NCBI GenBank assembly: GCA_022842165.1
Contig: JALHQC010000002.1
Coordinates: forward strand, 1-64,000
Length of the DNA: 64,000 nt
From: a bacterium
GTDB taxonomy: Bacteria > Pseudomonadota > Alphaproteobacteria > Rhizobiales > Aestuariivirgaceae
Direction: 5' to 3'
Positions 37,733 through 46,624 of this stretch are shown here, in pieces. A program made the translations under genes and the position numbers. A model generated the notes under the pieces. That model was not told the origin of the DNA. It saw nothing but the letters and a program-made list of their open reading frames with translations, and ran no database searches. Each line of letters opens with the position of its first letter. The first letter of the stretch is position 1.

Positions 37733-38548
37733 TCAGCGCAGGCGCCAGGCCATGCCGTCCCTCAGGATGGCGTCAGCCTCCGGCGTGAACTGCGAGGACT
37801 GGTCGTGGAGCACGAGGCCCGGCAGCAACTGCATCGGCGCCTTGGAGCCCTTGACGCCCTGGACGATGATGCGCGAGGCGGCGGTGCCTTCGCGCGCATA
37901 GAGGGGCGCGATGCGGATATCGCCAAACCGCTCGTCCATGACCTGGAGGAGCTTTCCCAGCGAATCGGCGCGGTGGACGATCGTCGCCGTGCCGCGCAGA
38001 GTGATCATGGTATAGAGCACCTTGACCCAGAGTTCGAGATCATCAGGGCCGAAGGCATGGGCCTGGGCCTTCAACAGGTTGGGCGAGGCCGTGGACTTGC
38101 CATCCTCGAAATAGGGCGGGTTGGCATAGGCGTGGCTGAAGGAACCATGCGCCGGCATGGAGGCCAGGTCCTTGCGCAGCGCCTCCTTCACGTCGGAATG
38201 GATGACGCGCACATGATCGGCAAAGCCGTTGCGCTTGGCGTTTTCCTCGCACAGCATGGCGTAGCGCGAAGCCACTTCGATGCCGGTGAGGTGAATCGAG
38301 GGGTTGCGGGCCAGCAGGCACAGGGCGGCGACGCCGGTGCCGATTCCCGCCTCGTAGACGGTTTCGCCGGCGGCACAGGGAATGGAGGCCGCGAGGAACA
38401 CCGAATCGATTCCGGCACGGAAGCCCTTTTCGGGCTGGAGGATGCGCAGGCGGCCGTCCAGGAACCCGTCCTCGGTCAGCGAGGCGGGCACGTTCCCCGG
38501 TGGCGGCGGTGACGGCGGGGCCGTATATGCTGTCGCGCTCATCTGCAT
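37733..38548 (-). CDS. tRNA1(Val) (adenine37-N6)-methyltransferase-like protein
   Basis: About 271 residues. A class I methyltransferase with YEAGIGTGVAALCL for SAM binding and the N6-adenine/amino-methyltransferase motif NPPY (in YANPPYFEDG). It fits the TrmN6/YfiC group, which methylates A37 of tRNA-Val. ATG 38548 or 38542 is the start; a TTG at 38557 is less likely. The upstream DUF2007 stop is 10 nt away. Confidence 0.85.
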   Translation of the reverse strand: MQMSATAYTAPPSPPPPGNVPASLTEDGFLDGRLRILQPEKGFRAGIDSVFLAASIPCAAGETVYEAGIGTGVAALCLLARNPSIHLTGIEVASRYAMLCEENAKRNGFADHVRVIHSDVKEALRKDLASMPAHGSFSHAYANPPYFEDGKSTASPNLLKAQAHAFGPDDLELWVKVLYTMITLRGTATIVHRADSLGKLLQVMDERFGDIRIAPLYAREGTAASRIIVQGVKGSKAPMQLLPGLVLHDQSSQFTPEADAILRDGMAWRLR

Positions 38549-38558
38549 CCAGGCCAAT

Positions 38559-38774
38559 CTACTTGGTGATGGTTAGCGAGGCGTTACCAATTGCCGATTT
38601 CGCACGCTCCAGCAACTCGCTGGCAACCATGATGCGGCGCGGAAGGGCGCCGATCGAGCCTTCAAGCGCGCTCATGTGATCGTCCAGCTGCATGAATTCT
38701 ATCCCCTCTTCTTCCAGCACATGCCGGACGAAGGACAGATAGACCAGATCATTGCTGCGCAACAATTCCTCCAT
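38559..38774 (-). CDS. DUF2007 domain protein
   Basis: 71 residues with the DUF2007 pattern: an N-terminal beta-alpha unit (EELLRSNDLVYLSFVRHVLEEEGI) and the SIGALPRRIMVASELLERA motif. These small proteins are annotated as putative signal-transducing or regulatory partners, with no defined function. It precedes the TrmN6-like gene. Divergent from ispB. Confidence 0.85.
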   Translation of the reverse strand: MEELLRSNDLVYLSFVRHVLEEEGIEFMQLDDHMSALEGSIGALPRRIMVASELLERAKSAIGNASLTITK

Positions 38775-38943
38775 GCCATGAAACCTGGCCCTTCCACGGG
38801 CCCGAGTAAACACCCAAACCGCGCCATGATTGACGAATCTTTCGCTTGCGCGGCATGGAACTTCCGTTCACGGGGCTGCGTATTGGCCTTGAAGCCGAGC
38901 TGTGCTTTAAGCGCCGGGCAACAGAGTTCAGAAGGTGTCCGCC

Positions 38944-39963
38944 ATGGGCGTCGTCATTCCGCTCGAAGGAGCGGGCAACAAGAAGCGGGCGAGCATCGAA
39001 CCGCTGGTCAAGCTGACGCTTGCCGACATGGAACGTGTCAACGAGCAGATCCTGTCGCATGCGCGGAGCCATGTGGAACTGATCCCCGAGATCGCCACCC
39101 ACCTCATCAATTCGGGCGGCAAGCGCATCCGCCCGATGCTGACGCTGGCCGCCGCGCGCATGGTGGGCTATCAGGGCGACCAACACCTGAAGCTTGCCAC
39201 CGCGGTTGAATTCATGCACACCGCGACGCTTCTGCATGACGATGTGGTGGATGAAAGCGATTTGCGCCGCGGCAAGCAGGCGGCGCGCGTCATCTGGGGC
39301 AACCAGGCGAGCGTGCTGGTGGGTGACTATCTGCTGGGCCAAGCCTTCAGGATGATGGTCGAGACCGGATCGCTCGAAGCCTTGCGCATTCTTTCGAACG
39401 CGGCCTGCGTCATCGCCGAGGGCGAGGTGCTGCAGCTTTCGGTATCGCAGGATACGTCGACCACCGAAGACGCCTATATGCAGGTGATCGTCGCCAAGAC
39501 GGCGGCGCTGTTTTCGGCGGCGGCGGAGGTGGGCGCGGTCGTCGCCAATCGCCCGCGCGGCGAACAGGCGGCACTCGAATCCTATGGCCGCAACCTTGGC
39601 GTTGCCTTTCAGCTGATCGACGACGCGCTCGACTATTCGGGCTCGACGGAAAAGCTGGGCAAGGGCGTGGGCGATGATTTCCGCGAGAGGAAGATTACGC
39701 TTCCCGTGGTGCTGGCCTTCCGGCGCGGGGCGCAGGAAGAGCGCAATTTCTGGAAGCGCACGCTGGAAGACGGCGACCAGACGGAAGACGACCTGAGCTA
39801 TGCCAGGAAGCTGATCGAGCGGCACGGCGCCATTGCCGACACGATCGACCGGGCCAACCACTACGGCGACATCGCGCGCGATGCGCTGGCGATCTTCCCC
39901 AATTCGGCGCTGAAGGACGCGCTTCTGGAAGCGGTGGATTTCTGCGTGTCGCGGGCTTACTGA
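38944..39963 (+). CDS. ispB: Polyprenyl diphosphate synthase (octaprenyl/decaprenyl type)
   Basis: A 339-residue trans-prenyltransferase building the ubiquinone side chain. The first aspartate-rich motif is LLHDDVVDESDLRRG (about 99-113) and the second is FQLIDDALDYSG. GGKRIRPML is present near 60. ATG 38944 is the family start; a GTG at 38935 would add three residues. A paired 21-bp inverted repeat follows. Confidence 0.94.
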   Translation: MGVVIPLEGAGNKKRASIEPLVKLTLADMERVNEQILSHARSHVELIPEIATHLINSGGKRIRPMLTLAAARMVGYQGDQHLKLATAVEFMHTATLLHDDVVDESDLRRGKQAARVIWGNQASVLVGDYLLGQAFRMMVETGSLEALRILSNAACVIAEGEVLQLSVSQDTSTTEDAYMQVIVAKTAALFSAAAEVGAVVANRPRGEQAALESYGRNLGVAFQLIDDALDYSGSTEKLGKGVGDDFRERKITLPVVLAFRRGAQEERNFWKRTLEDGDQTEDDLSYARKLIERHGAIADTIDRANHYGDIARDALAIFPNSALKDALLEAVDFCVSRAY

Positions 39964-39972
39964 ATTCTCAGT

Positions 39973-40098
39973 CTCTCCCGCCCCGCGGGAGAGAACGGCC
40001 CTTGCAAAAGGGCCACGTGAGGGAAGTCATCCGGCCCACTTCCCCTCACCTGACCTTCGCGAGCCGCGAAGGTCGTCCTCTCCCGCGGGGCGGGAGAG
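39973..40098. repeat. 126-bp inverted repeat at a convergent junction, probable bidirectional terminator
   Basis: The 21-bp arms at 39973-39993 and 40078-40098 are perfect inverted copies, and each is itself a near-palindrome. Nested inside are GGCCC/GGGCC, GTGAGGGAAGT/ACTTCCCCTCAC and GACCTTCGC/GCGAAGGTC pairs. It fills the gap between ispB and ispE, which face each other. The right half (CCCCTCACCTGACC ... GGGAGAGGAGG) recurs at 53563-53622 with a changed inner stem. Confidence 0.85.
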
Positions 40099-40110
40099 GA
40101 GGCGCAATTG

Positions 40111-41019
40111 TCACGACAGGATCGTTTGCGCCGTCCACCAATCGGGATGGGATCGCGCAATTTCAGATATCAGGTGGCGGGCTTCTGCCTCATTGTCGAT
40201 CATCCGGAAGCAAGTGGCGCCGGAGCCTGACATGCCGATCAATGGTGCCTTGTTTCCTTTCCCACCCGCTCGCTGAGGCTCGCCGCCCTCCCCGCTTTGC
40301 GGAGAGGGATGAAGGTGGCGCAATGCCGTGATGACGTCGCCAATAGCCGGTGCGATTGCAGTTGCCGGAACCATCAGGTCGTTGCGCCATGTCGCTGAAT
40401 CGATCGTGTTTTCGATCGGCGCGCCATGCACTTGGCCGGGTGAAAGTCCGAGCCTGCCGAAGACGGCGGGGGTCGACAGGACGACACCGGGGTTCACCAG
40501 CACCGCATGTCTCGGCTTGAAATGTTCGAGCGGGGCGATGCGCTCGCCCACACCCCGCATGCGGCAAGGCTTGCCCACGAGGCACACCGGCACATCGGCA
40601 CCCAGGGCGAGTGCGGCGGCCATGATCTCATCGTCGATCCTGTCGATGCCCGCGAGCCTGAGGAAACCGCGCATGGCGGCTGCGGCATTGGCGGAACCGC
40701 CGCCGATGCCAGAGGCCACGGGCAGATTCTTGACCAGATGCACGGCGATGGGCGGCAGGGATTTTCCATGCGCGGCGGCGATGTCTGAAATCTTTGCGTG
40801 GGCCTTCGCGATGATGTTGTCAGCGCTTACCGGCAAGGCATGCGCAAAGGGACCGCTTGCGGTGATCGCAAATGCAGGAGCGGGAGTGAAGGTGAGCGTG
40901 TCGCCGACATCGGCGAAGGCGACGATCGAGTCGAGATCGTGATAGCCATCCGCGCGGCGGCCCAGCACGTGGAGTGCGAGGTTGATTTTGGCGGGGGCAA
41001 AAAGCGTGAAGGGGGTCAT
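40111..41019 (-). CDS. ispE: 4-diphosphocytidyl-2-C-methyl-D-erythritol kinase with a repeat-derived insertion
   Basis: A 302-residue GHMP kinase of the MEP isoprenoid pathway. APAKINLALHVLGRRADGYH opens the family, LPVASGIGGGSANAAAAMRG is the ATP loop, and MSGSGATCF is the C-terminal motif. About 25 residues before that motif the frame contains HPSPQSGEGGEPQRAGGK, coded by a palindromic repeat at 40254-40316, an in-frame insertion in a loop. ATG 41019 is the family start. Confidence 0.93.
   Translation of the reverse strand: MTPFTLFAPAKINLALHVLGRRADGYHDLDSIVAFADVGDTLTFTPAPAFAITASGPFAHALPVSADNIIAKAHAKISDIAAAHGKSLPPIAVHLVKNLPVASGIGGGSANAAAAMRGFLRLAGIDRIDDEIMAAALALGADVPVCLVGKPCRMRGVGERIAPLEHFKPRHAVLVNPGVVLSTPAVFGRLGLSPGQVHGAPIENTIDSATWRNDLMVPATAIAPAIGDVITALRHLHPSPQSGEGGEPQRAGGKGNKAPLIGMSGSGATCFRMIDNEAEARHLISEIARSHPDWWTAQTILS
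40254..40316. repeat. Palindromic repeat inserted in frame in ispE
   Basis: CCCTCCCCGC, TTT, GCGGAGAGGG form a hairpin next to CCGCTCGCTGAGGCTCG-type sequence, vocabulary shared with the dispersed repeats at 255-409, 39973-40098 and 53563-53622. It lies wholly inside the coding frame of ispE without breaking it. Confidence 0.7.
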
Positions 41020-41031
41020 GCCGGGTGGACC

Positions 41032-41174
41032 CTTCGAGGCTCGCTGCGCTCGCACCTCAGGGTGAGGGAAGCAGAGGCTGCCTTAATCCCAAACCACCTC
41101 AGGGTGAGGGAAGCAGAGGCTGGCCTTATCCCAGACCACCTCATGCTGAGGTGCGAACGCAGCGAGCCTCGAAG
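41032..41174. repeat. Composite repeat: 28-bp inverted arms around a 44-bp tandem duplication
   Basis: The arms at 41032-41059 and 41147-41174 match at 27 of 28 positions in inverted orientation, starting CTTCGAGGC. Between them the block CACCTCAGGGTGAGGGAAGC and the following sequence occur twice, about 44 bp apart. A diverged arm is at 30864-30901. It separates ispE from the TPR gene. Confidence 0.8.
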
Positions 41175-41197
41175 CATCCCAACCCTTGCGTGGCGTT

Positions 41198-42931
41198 TCA
41201 GCCGTTGTTCTGGCCAGTGGTGTTCTGTGCGGGGGTTACCGGCACTTCCTCGGGAAGGCCGTCGCGCAGCTTGCCTTCGATGCGCTTCAGGTCGTCGGGT
41301 TCGGGCTTGTTGTCCTTGGCGTGCTGCCACTGGAAGCGTGCCTCCAGCTTGCGGCCCACCCGCCAATAGGCATCGCCCAGATGTTCGGCGATGATCGGGT
41401 CGGCGGGAAGGAGTTCCACCGCACGCTCGATATTGGTGACGGCCTGCTCATAGTCGCCGAGCTGGAAGAAAGCCCAGCCGAGGCTGTCGATGATGTAACC
41501 GTCGTTGGGCCTGATCTCGACCGCCTTCTTCACCATGTCCATCGCTTCGGCGAGGTTGATCTTCTTCTCGATCATCGAATAGCCGAGATAGTTCAGCACC
41601 ATCGCCTCGTCGGGCGCCAGCTCGAGGGCCTTGCGGAAGTTCTTCTCAGCCGTATCCCAGTCCTTCAGGCGCTCGTGGGCGATGCCGTCGTAGTAATAGA
41701 CGCGCCAGTGGCCCTGGACCGGTTCGGTGATGAGGGCTATCGCCTGGTCATAGACGCGGGCGGCATTGGCGTAATCCTCGTTGTTGCGATAGAGATTGCC
41801 CAGCGTGACGATGGCGTCGTAATTCTTCGGATCGCGGGCGATGACTTCGTTGAGCTTCGCCAGGGCCTCTTCCTTGCGCTCGAGGCGCTGCAGGTTGATG
41901 GCGATTTCCATGTCGGCATTGTCGCGGAGCGGCGAGGTTTCGGGCACCTGGGCATAGGCCTCGATCGCCTGCTCATACTGGCGCATGTCCTCATAGGTAT
42001 CGCCGAGCAGCGTCTGCATCACCGGAGTGTCGGCCCCGAAGGACAGGGCTAGTCGTGCATAGGCCAGTGCCGTGTCGATGTTCTGGTCGTCGGTCATGGC
42101 GGTGGCGAGCGAGAACATCGCCTCGGCGGCGCCGGCCGCGGGCGTAGCCACGAAGGGCTGGGGTTTTGTGCCCTTCAGCGCAGAATCCAGCGCCGCGGCG
42201 ATCAGGGGATTGTCGTCGCCGTTCGCGATGAAGGCGCGGTAGATTTTCTGGGCGTCGGGCGAACGGCCGTTGCGCTCGAGAAAATTGCCGTAGGCCTGGA
42301 CGACGCGCAGCGAGGTGCCGGCATCGTCATGGGCCTTGCGGTAGGAGGCTTCGGCGCGGATGGCGTTGCCGAGATAGTCCGAGATGAGGCCCGAATGCAG
42401 CGACTTGAAATTGGCGAAGCTCTCGTTGGCGTCGAGCCGGTCGAGCGCCTTCAGCGCCAGGTTCAGTTCGCCTTCGCCGGCATGCGACCAGGCGATCAGG
42501 AGCGATGAGGTCAGCTCACCCACCGGCGTATAGGAGGCCACCTGGAAGTTCTTGCGGGCTTCGGCATAGCGGCGGAGGCGGAAATCCCGTAGCCCGAGGA
42601 CGATGCGCGCCATGCGCTGCTGGCTGTTGAAACTGAGGACGCGGGTGGCGAATTCCTCGGCGGATTCGAGATTTCCTTCCGACAGTTCGAGCAGGAAGAT
42701 GCGCTCGATCAGGAGGGGATTGTTGGCATCGGTCCTCAGCGCGTTGGCGAGGAAATCAGACGCCTCGCCATAATCACGGAGCTTCGCGGCCGAACGGCCC
42801 GCCAGATAACTGCCGGACAAGGACGCATCGGCCTGCTCGTAGGCCTGGGCGGCGGGCGTCAGCAGGCTGCCGAGGAGCAGGGAGGCAACAGCCGCGCGAA
42901 GGAGAATTCCCGTCATCGTCATCCGTTTCAT
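41198..42931 (-). CDS. Exported tetratricopeptide-repeat protein
   Basis: A 577-residue protein with an N-terminal signal peptide (KRMTMTGILLRAAVASLLLG ... AQA) and TPR units throughout; the clearest are in the C-terminal half, for example AEKNFRKALELAPDEAMVLN and AVTNIERAVELLPADP. It presumably scaffolds a periplasmic or outer-membrane complex, of unknown partners. ATG 42931 is chosen at the signal peptide. It stands between the TadG-like gene and ispE. Confidence 0.88.
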   Translation of the reverse strand: MKRMTMTGILLRAAVASLLLGSLLTPAAQAYEQADASLSGSYLAGRSAAKLRDYGEASDFLANALRTDANNPLLIERIFLLELSEGNLESAEEFATRVLSFNSQQRMARIVLGLRDFRLRRYAEARKNFQVASYTPVGELTSSLLIAWSHAGEGELNLALKALDRLDANESFANFKSLHSGLISDYLGNAIRAEASYRKAHDDAGTSLRVVQAYGNFLERNGRSPDAQKIYRAFIANGDDNPLIAAALDSALKGTKPQPFVATPAAGAAEAMFSLATAMTDDQNIDTALAYARLALSFGADTPVMQTLLGDTYEDMRQYEQAIEAYAQVPETSPLRDNADMEIAINLQRLERKEEALAKLNEVIARDPKNYDAIVTLGNLYRNNEDYANAARVYDQAIALITEPVQGHWRVYYYDGIAHERLKDWDTAEKNFRKALELAPDEAMVLNYLGYSMIEKKINLAEAMDMVKKAVEIRPNDGYIIDSLGWAFFQLGDYEQAVTNIERAVELLPADPIIAEHLGDAYWRVGRKLEARFQWQHAKDNKPEPDDLKRIEGKLRDGLPEEVPVTPAQNTTGQNNG

Positions 42932-43003
42932 GAAGGCAGGCGGCCCGATGCCGCCCGAGGGGGGCGATTCATCGTTGCAAAATGAGGTCTTTTTGCGATG
43001 GCC

Positions 43004-43047
43004 GCAACAATAAAAAGGGCGCATGCCCTGACTGGCGCGCGCCCTTT
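43004..43047 (-). terminator. Rho-independent terminator of the TadG-like gene
   Basis: On the minus strand AAAGGGCGC pairs with GCGCCCTTT (43039-43047 with 43014-43022), followed by TTATTGTT. A 9-bp stem and T-rich tail, 21 nt after the stop at 43068. Confidence 0.82.
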
Positions 43048-43067
43048 CGAAGCAGTTGAAGCGAGGG

Positions 43068-44510
43068 TTATTTCAGCGAGATCGTGGTCTTGCCGGTGCC
43101 TGCCGCCGGGAGGGCCGGAAGGCCGGCGGCTTCGGAGTCGGACTGGCCGCCGACCCGCAACTGGCCATTGCCCTCGATGATGACCCGGTCGGCGACGATG
43201 GCGAATTGCGGCGTTTCGGTTGCGATGTTCTCGGGATTCGACACGGTGCCGATGCCCGCACCGGTGATGTAGAGGATCTGCTTGGGGTAGTAGACGATGC
43301 CCGTGATGTTGACGATGCCGCCGCCCTGGACATTGTTGCCGTTGACCTTGGTGGTGCCGGCAATCACGTTGGGATGCTGGGCGATGGCGATTCCGGCGAA
43401 GGGACCAGAAGCGGGCGCCTTGATGGAAAGGTTGCCCTTGGCCTGAACCGTGAGTTTCGAGCCCGTATCGGTGACAGGTGCGCTGACGTTGGTCTTCGTG
43501 ATGACGATGGTGACACCGCCATTGGCGAAGACTTCGCCGCCTGCCTTGATGTTCAACGTACCGTCAACGATGAAGTAGACGCCGGGAGACAGCGTGATCC
43601 TGCCGCCGTTGTTGATCGTCATTCCACCGACGTATTTGCCGGGAAGCAACGTCTCTGTGCCACCCTTTGGCGACGTGTGGCCTGGCCTGTTGGCCGCGGC
43701 GGCCCAGGCCGTGGCGTAGTCGGTTGCAAATTGCGCTGCCAGCGGATCGGGATAGAGCGGGCAATCGATGGCGCCTGACTTCGGCAGGTCGGGGAAGTAG
43801 TTCGTGCCGTTGTAATAGCCGCGAACGCAGATTTTCTTCGCCGTCAGCGTCGCGTTGCCATTTTCATAGAGGCCCGAGCTGCTGTTCGAATTGACCCAGA
43901 CCGCACAGCCCGGTGCGATGATATCGGCCGTGCCCTGAATCTCGAGGGACTTGGCGCTCGTCGGGTTCAGCGCAAGTATGCAGAGCAGGCTTGCGCCTTC
44001 CTTCCAGCCCGACTGCGAGGACACGCGAATATCGTATTTCTTGCCGTTCGAGCCTTCCTCGTCGCCGCCGCCGCCATAGTCGAAATCGGCGTCGCCGCTG
44101 GCGGTGGCGTTGAACACGTTCATGAACGAGCCCTTGACCGTCGCCTTCACCGAGATCGAGACATTATTGGCCGTCGCGACGACGACCGGGGCATCCACCA
44201 CATCGACGTCGCTGATGGTCGCAAGGCCCTGGGTCAGATAGTTGGTGGCGATCGCAATGCGCGTTGCCTTGCGCTGGTCGGCCGTGCCGGAGATGTTACG
44301 CGCCCCGGCGGCGGCCAGGGTGGCGCCATCGGTGATGAGCTGCATCTTGTCCTTCACGCGGCTGATGCGCGCATAGTCGACCGCCATGCCGGCCGCACCG
44401 ATGATCGGGATCGCCGCCAGGGTGGCGATCATCGTGAGGTTGCCGCCATCGGAACGCAGGAACCGGTTGGCGTGGCGGCGAAGCGCTGTCGTGATATCAG
44501 CAACGGCCAT
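43068..44510 (-). CDS. TadE/TadG-like surface protein
   Basis: A 480-residue protein with a TadG-type N terminus: a short basic tail, GGNLTMIATLAAIPIIGAAGMAVDYAR as membrane anchor, and the KDKMQLITDGATLAAAG stretch typical of Flp-pilus-associated TadE/G proteins. The remaining 400 residues are glycine/asparagine-rich with beta-strand repeats, rather than a vWA domain. AGAAGGA precedes the ATG. No other tad gene is in the window. Confidence 0.82.
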   Translation of the reverse strand: MAVADITTALRRHANRFLRSDGGNLTMIATLAAIPIIGAAGMAVDYARISRVKDKMQLITDGATLAAAGARNISGTADQRKATRIAIATNYLTQGLATISDVDVVDAPVVVATANNVSISVKATVKGSFMNVFNATASGDADFDYGGGGDEEGSNGKKYDIRVSSQSGWKEGASLLCILALNPTSAKSLEIQGTADIIAPGCAVWVNSNSSSGLYENGNATLTAKKICVRGYYNGTNYFPDLPKSGAIDCPLYPDPLAAQFATDYATAWAAAANRPGHTSPKGGTETLLPGKYVGGMTINNGGRITLSPGVYFIVDGTLNIKAGGEVFANGGVTIVITKTNVSAPVTDTGSKLTVQAKGNLSIKAPASGPFAGIAIAQHPNVIAGTTKVNGNNVQGGGIVNITGIVYYPKQILYITGAGIGTVSNPENIATETPQFAIVADRVIIEGNGQLRVGGQSDSEAAGLPALPAAGTGKTTISLK

Positions 44511-44894
44511 GAGCGAAAGTCCTTCTGGAGAGTTCGTTCATGCCAAGTTGCATGCGATCCCTCACCAGAAACTTTCCGGCGTCGCTTCAAGTCGATGCAA
44601 AAAACTGCAAACTCATTCACGAGCCATTTGAATTGGCTGCGTGGTTACCAGAGCATTGCAATTTTAAGTATTGAAAGCACTCTAGTTGACTGGTCAATCA
44701 ATGATATCGATTGCAAAGTTGTATCAGCTCCATATGAAGCCAAAATTTCCGCGACCGATAAAATTTGCCGGATTTCCACGGTTAATCCAGCAGACGCCAC
44801 ATGGCACAGCGATGGCTGACGATTGACAGGCAGCATCGCTTACTTACCCCCTCAACCAAGCACGAAAACAATCAGCCTGCGAGGCTTGGCCTAC
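44511..44894. other. AT-rich gene-free region
   Basis: 384 bp between the TadG-like and ETF-QO genes, with no credible gene. Bases 44581-44820 are 44 percent GC by direct count (106 of 240), far below the neighbours. It should contain the TadG-like promoter. A small stem AGCCT/AGGCT (44874-44886) with GATTGTTTT beyond it on the minus strand may terminate ETF-QO transcription. Confidence 0.6.
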
Positions 44895-46550
44895 TTACAT
44901 GTTCGGGTAGTTCGGCCCCTCGCCGCCCTGCGGCACCACCCAGTTGATGTTCTGCGAGGGGTCCTTGATATCGCAGGTCTTGCAGTGGACGCAGTTCTGG
45001 TGATTGATCTGGAAGCGCGGCGCATTGTTCTCGTCGCGCACCACCTCGTAGACGCCGGCCGGGCAATAGCGCTGGGCGGGCTCGTCCCATTCGGGCAAGT
45101 TGACGGCGATCGGCACCTCGGGGTTCTTCAGCTGCAGGTGAACCTTCTGGTCTTCCTCGTGATTGGTGGCGGAGAAGGCAAGGTTGGTCAGCCGGTCGAA
45201 CGAGATGACGCCATCGGGCTTGGGATAGGCGATGGGCTTTGATTGCGCGGCGGGCTTCAGGGTGGCGTAGTCGGGCTTGCCATGCTTCCAGGTGCCAAGG
45301 CCAAAGCCCAGGAGCTGATTCATCCACATGTCGAGCCCGCCCAGCGCCAGGCCGCCGATGAGGCCGAGCTTCGACCACATGGGCTTGACGTTTTTGACGC
45401 GCTTCAGGTCCTGATAGACCCAGGAATTGCGGTAGGCGGTTTCATAGTCGCTGAGTTCGTCGCCGGAGCGGCCGGCTTCCAGGGCCGCGAAGGCCGCTTC
45501 CGCCGCCATCATGCCGGTCTTCATGGCATTGTGCGAACCCTTGATGCGCGGCACGTTGACGAAGCCCGCCGAGCAGCCAATCAGCGCGCCGCCGGGGAAG
45601 AACAGCTTCGGCACTGACTGGAAGCCGCCTTCGGTGATGGCGCGGGCGCCATAGGCGATGCGGCGGCCGCCCTCGAGCACAGGCTCGATCAGCGGGTGAT
45701 GCTTGAAGCGCTGGAATTCGGCATAGGGATAGAGATAGGGGTTCTGATAGTTCAAGTGCACGACGAGGCCGATCGAGACGAGATTGTCCTCGAGGTGATA
45801 CATGAAACTGCCGCCGCCGGTCTTGGCGCCTAAGGGCCAGCCCATGGTGTGGGTGACCTGGCCCTGGCGATGGTTCTCGGGCCTGACCTCCCACAGCTCT
45901 TTCATGCCAAGGCCGAATTTCTGCGGCTCGCGGCCTTCAGCCAGATTGAAGCGGGCGATGATTTCCTTGGCGAGCGAGCCCCGCACGCCTTCGGCGATGA
46001 AGACATATTTGCCGAGAAGCTCCATGCCGGGCTGGAAATCGTCCTTCGGCTTTCCGTCCTTGCCGATGCCGACGACGCCGGCGACGACGCCCCTGACCGA
46101 ACCATCCTCGCGGTAGAGGACTTCCGAACAGGCAAAGCCCGGATAGATCTCCACCCCCAAGCCTTCGGCCTCGCCTGCGAGCCAGCGGCAGATGTTGCCG
46201 AGCGACACGGCATAATTGCCGTGATTGTCCATCAACGGCGGCATCAGCTGGTTGGGAAGCCTGACCGCGCCCTGCGGCCCCAGCATGTAGAAGCGGTCTT
46301 CGGTGACGGGCGTGTTGAGGGGGGCGCCCTTGTCTTTCCAGTCGGGGATCAGCTCGTTCAGGGCAATGGGATCGATCACGGCGCCCGAGAGAATATGGGC
46401 GCCGACTTCGGAGCCCTTTTCGAGGACGCAGACCGTGACGTCTGGCGACAGTTGCTTCAGGCGAATGGCGGCGGACAGGCCGGCAGGGCCTGCGCCCACG
46501 ATCACGACATCATATTCCATCGCCTCGCGCTGGACCTGTTCCACAGCCAT
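44895..46550 (-). CDS. Electron transfer flavoprotein-ubiquinone oxidoreductase
   Basis: A 551-residue membrane-associated flavoprotein passing electrons from ETF to ubiquinone during fatty and amino acid oxidation. DVVIVGAGPAGLSAAIRLKQ binds FAD. The C-terminal 4Fe-4S region has CPAGVYE, then NCVHCKTCDIKDPSQNINW, giving the four ligands. Full length. Confidence 0.96.
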   Translation of the reverse strand: MAVEQVQREAMEYDVVIVGAGPAGLSAAIRLKQLSPDVTVCVLEKGSEVGAHILSGAVIDPIALNELIPDWKDKGAPLNTPVTEDRFYMLGPQGAVRLPNQLMPPLMDNHGNYAVSLGNICRWLAGEAEGLGVEIYPGFACSEVLYREDGSVRGVVAGVVGIGKDGKPKDDFQPGMELLGKYVFIAEGVRGSLAKEIIARFNLAEGREPQKFGLGMKELWEVRPENHRQGQVTHTMGWPLGAKTGGGSFMYHLEDNLVSIGLVVHLNYQNPYLYPYAEFQRFKHHPLIEPVLEGGRRIAYGARAITEGGFQSVPKLFFPGGALIGCSAGFVNVPRIKGSHNAMKTGMMAAEAAFAALEAGRSGDELSDYETAYRNSWVYQDLKRVKNVKPMWSKLGLIGGLALGGLDMWMNQLLGFGLGTWKHGKPDYATLKPAAQSKPIAYPKPDGVISFDRLTNLAFSATNHEEDQKVHLQLKNPEVPIAVNLPEWDEPAQRYCPAGVYEVVRDENNAPRFQINHQNCVHCKTCDIKDPSQNINWVVPQGGEGPNYPNM

Positions 46551-46624
46551 TTCTCCGTCTATGCGTATCCGTCCGGGGCCTGTTATAGTGATGGACCCCT
46601 TCGAGACAAGCCGCCATTTCGGAC

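Noticed and set aside
44472-44819. A 115-residue plus-strand open frame in the AT-rich gap
   Set aside because: Its start lies inside the TadG-like gene, it has no ribosome site, and its composition and lack of motifs are not gene-like.
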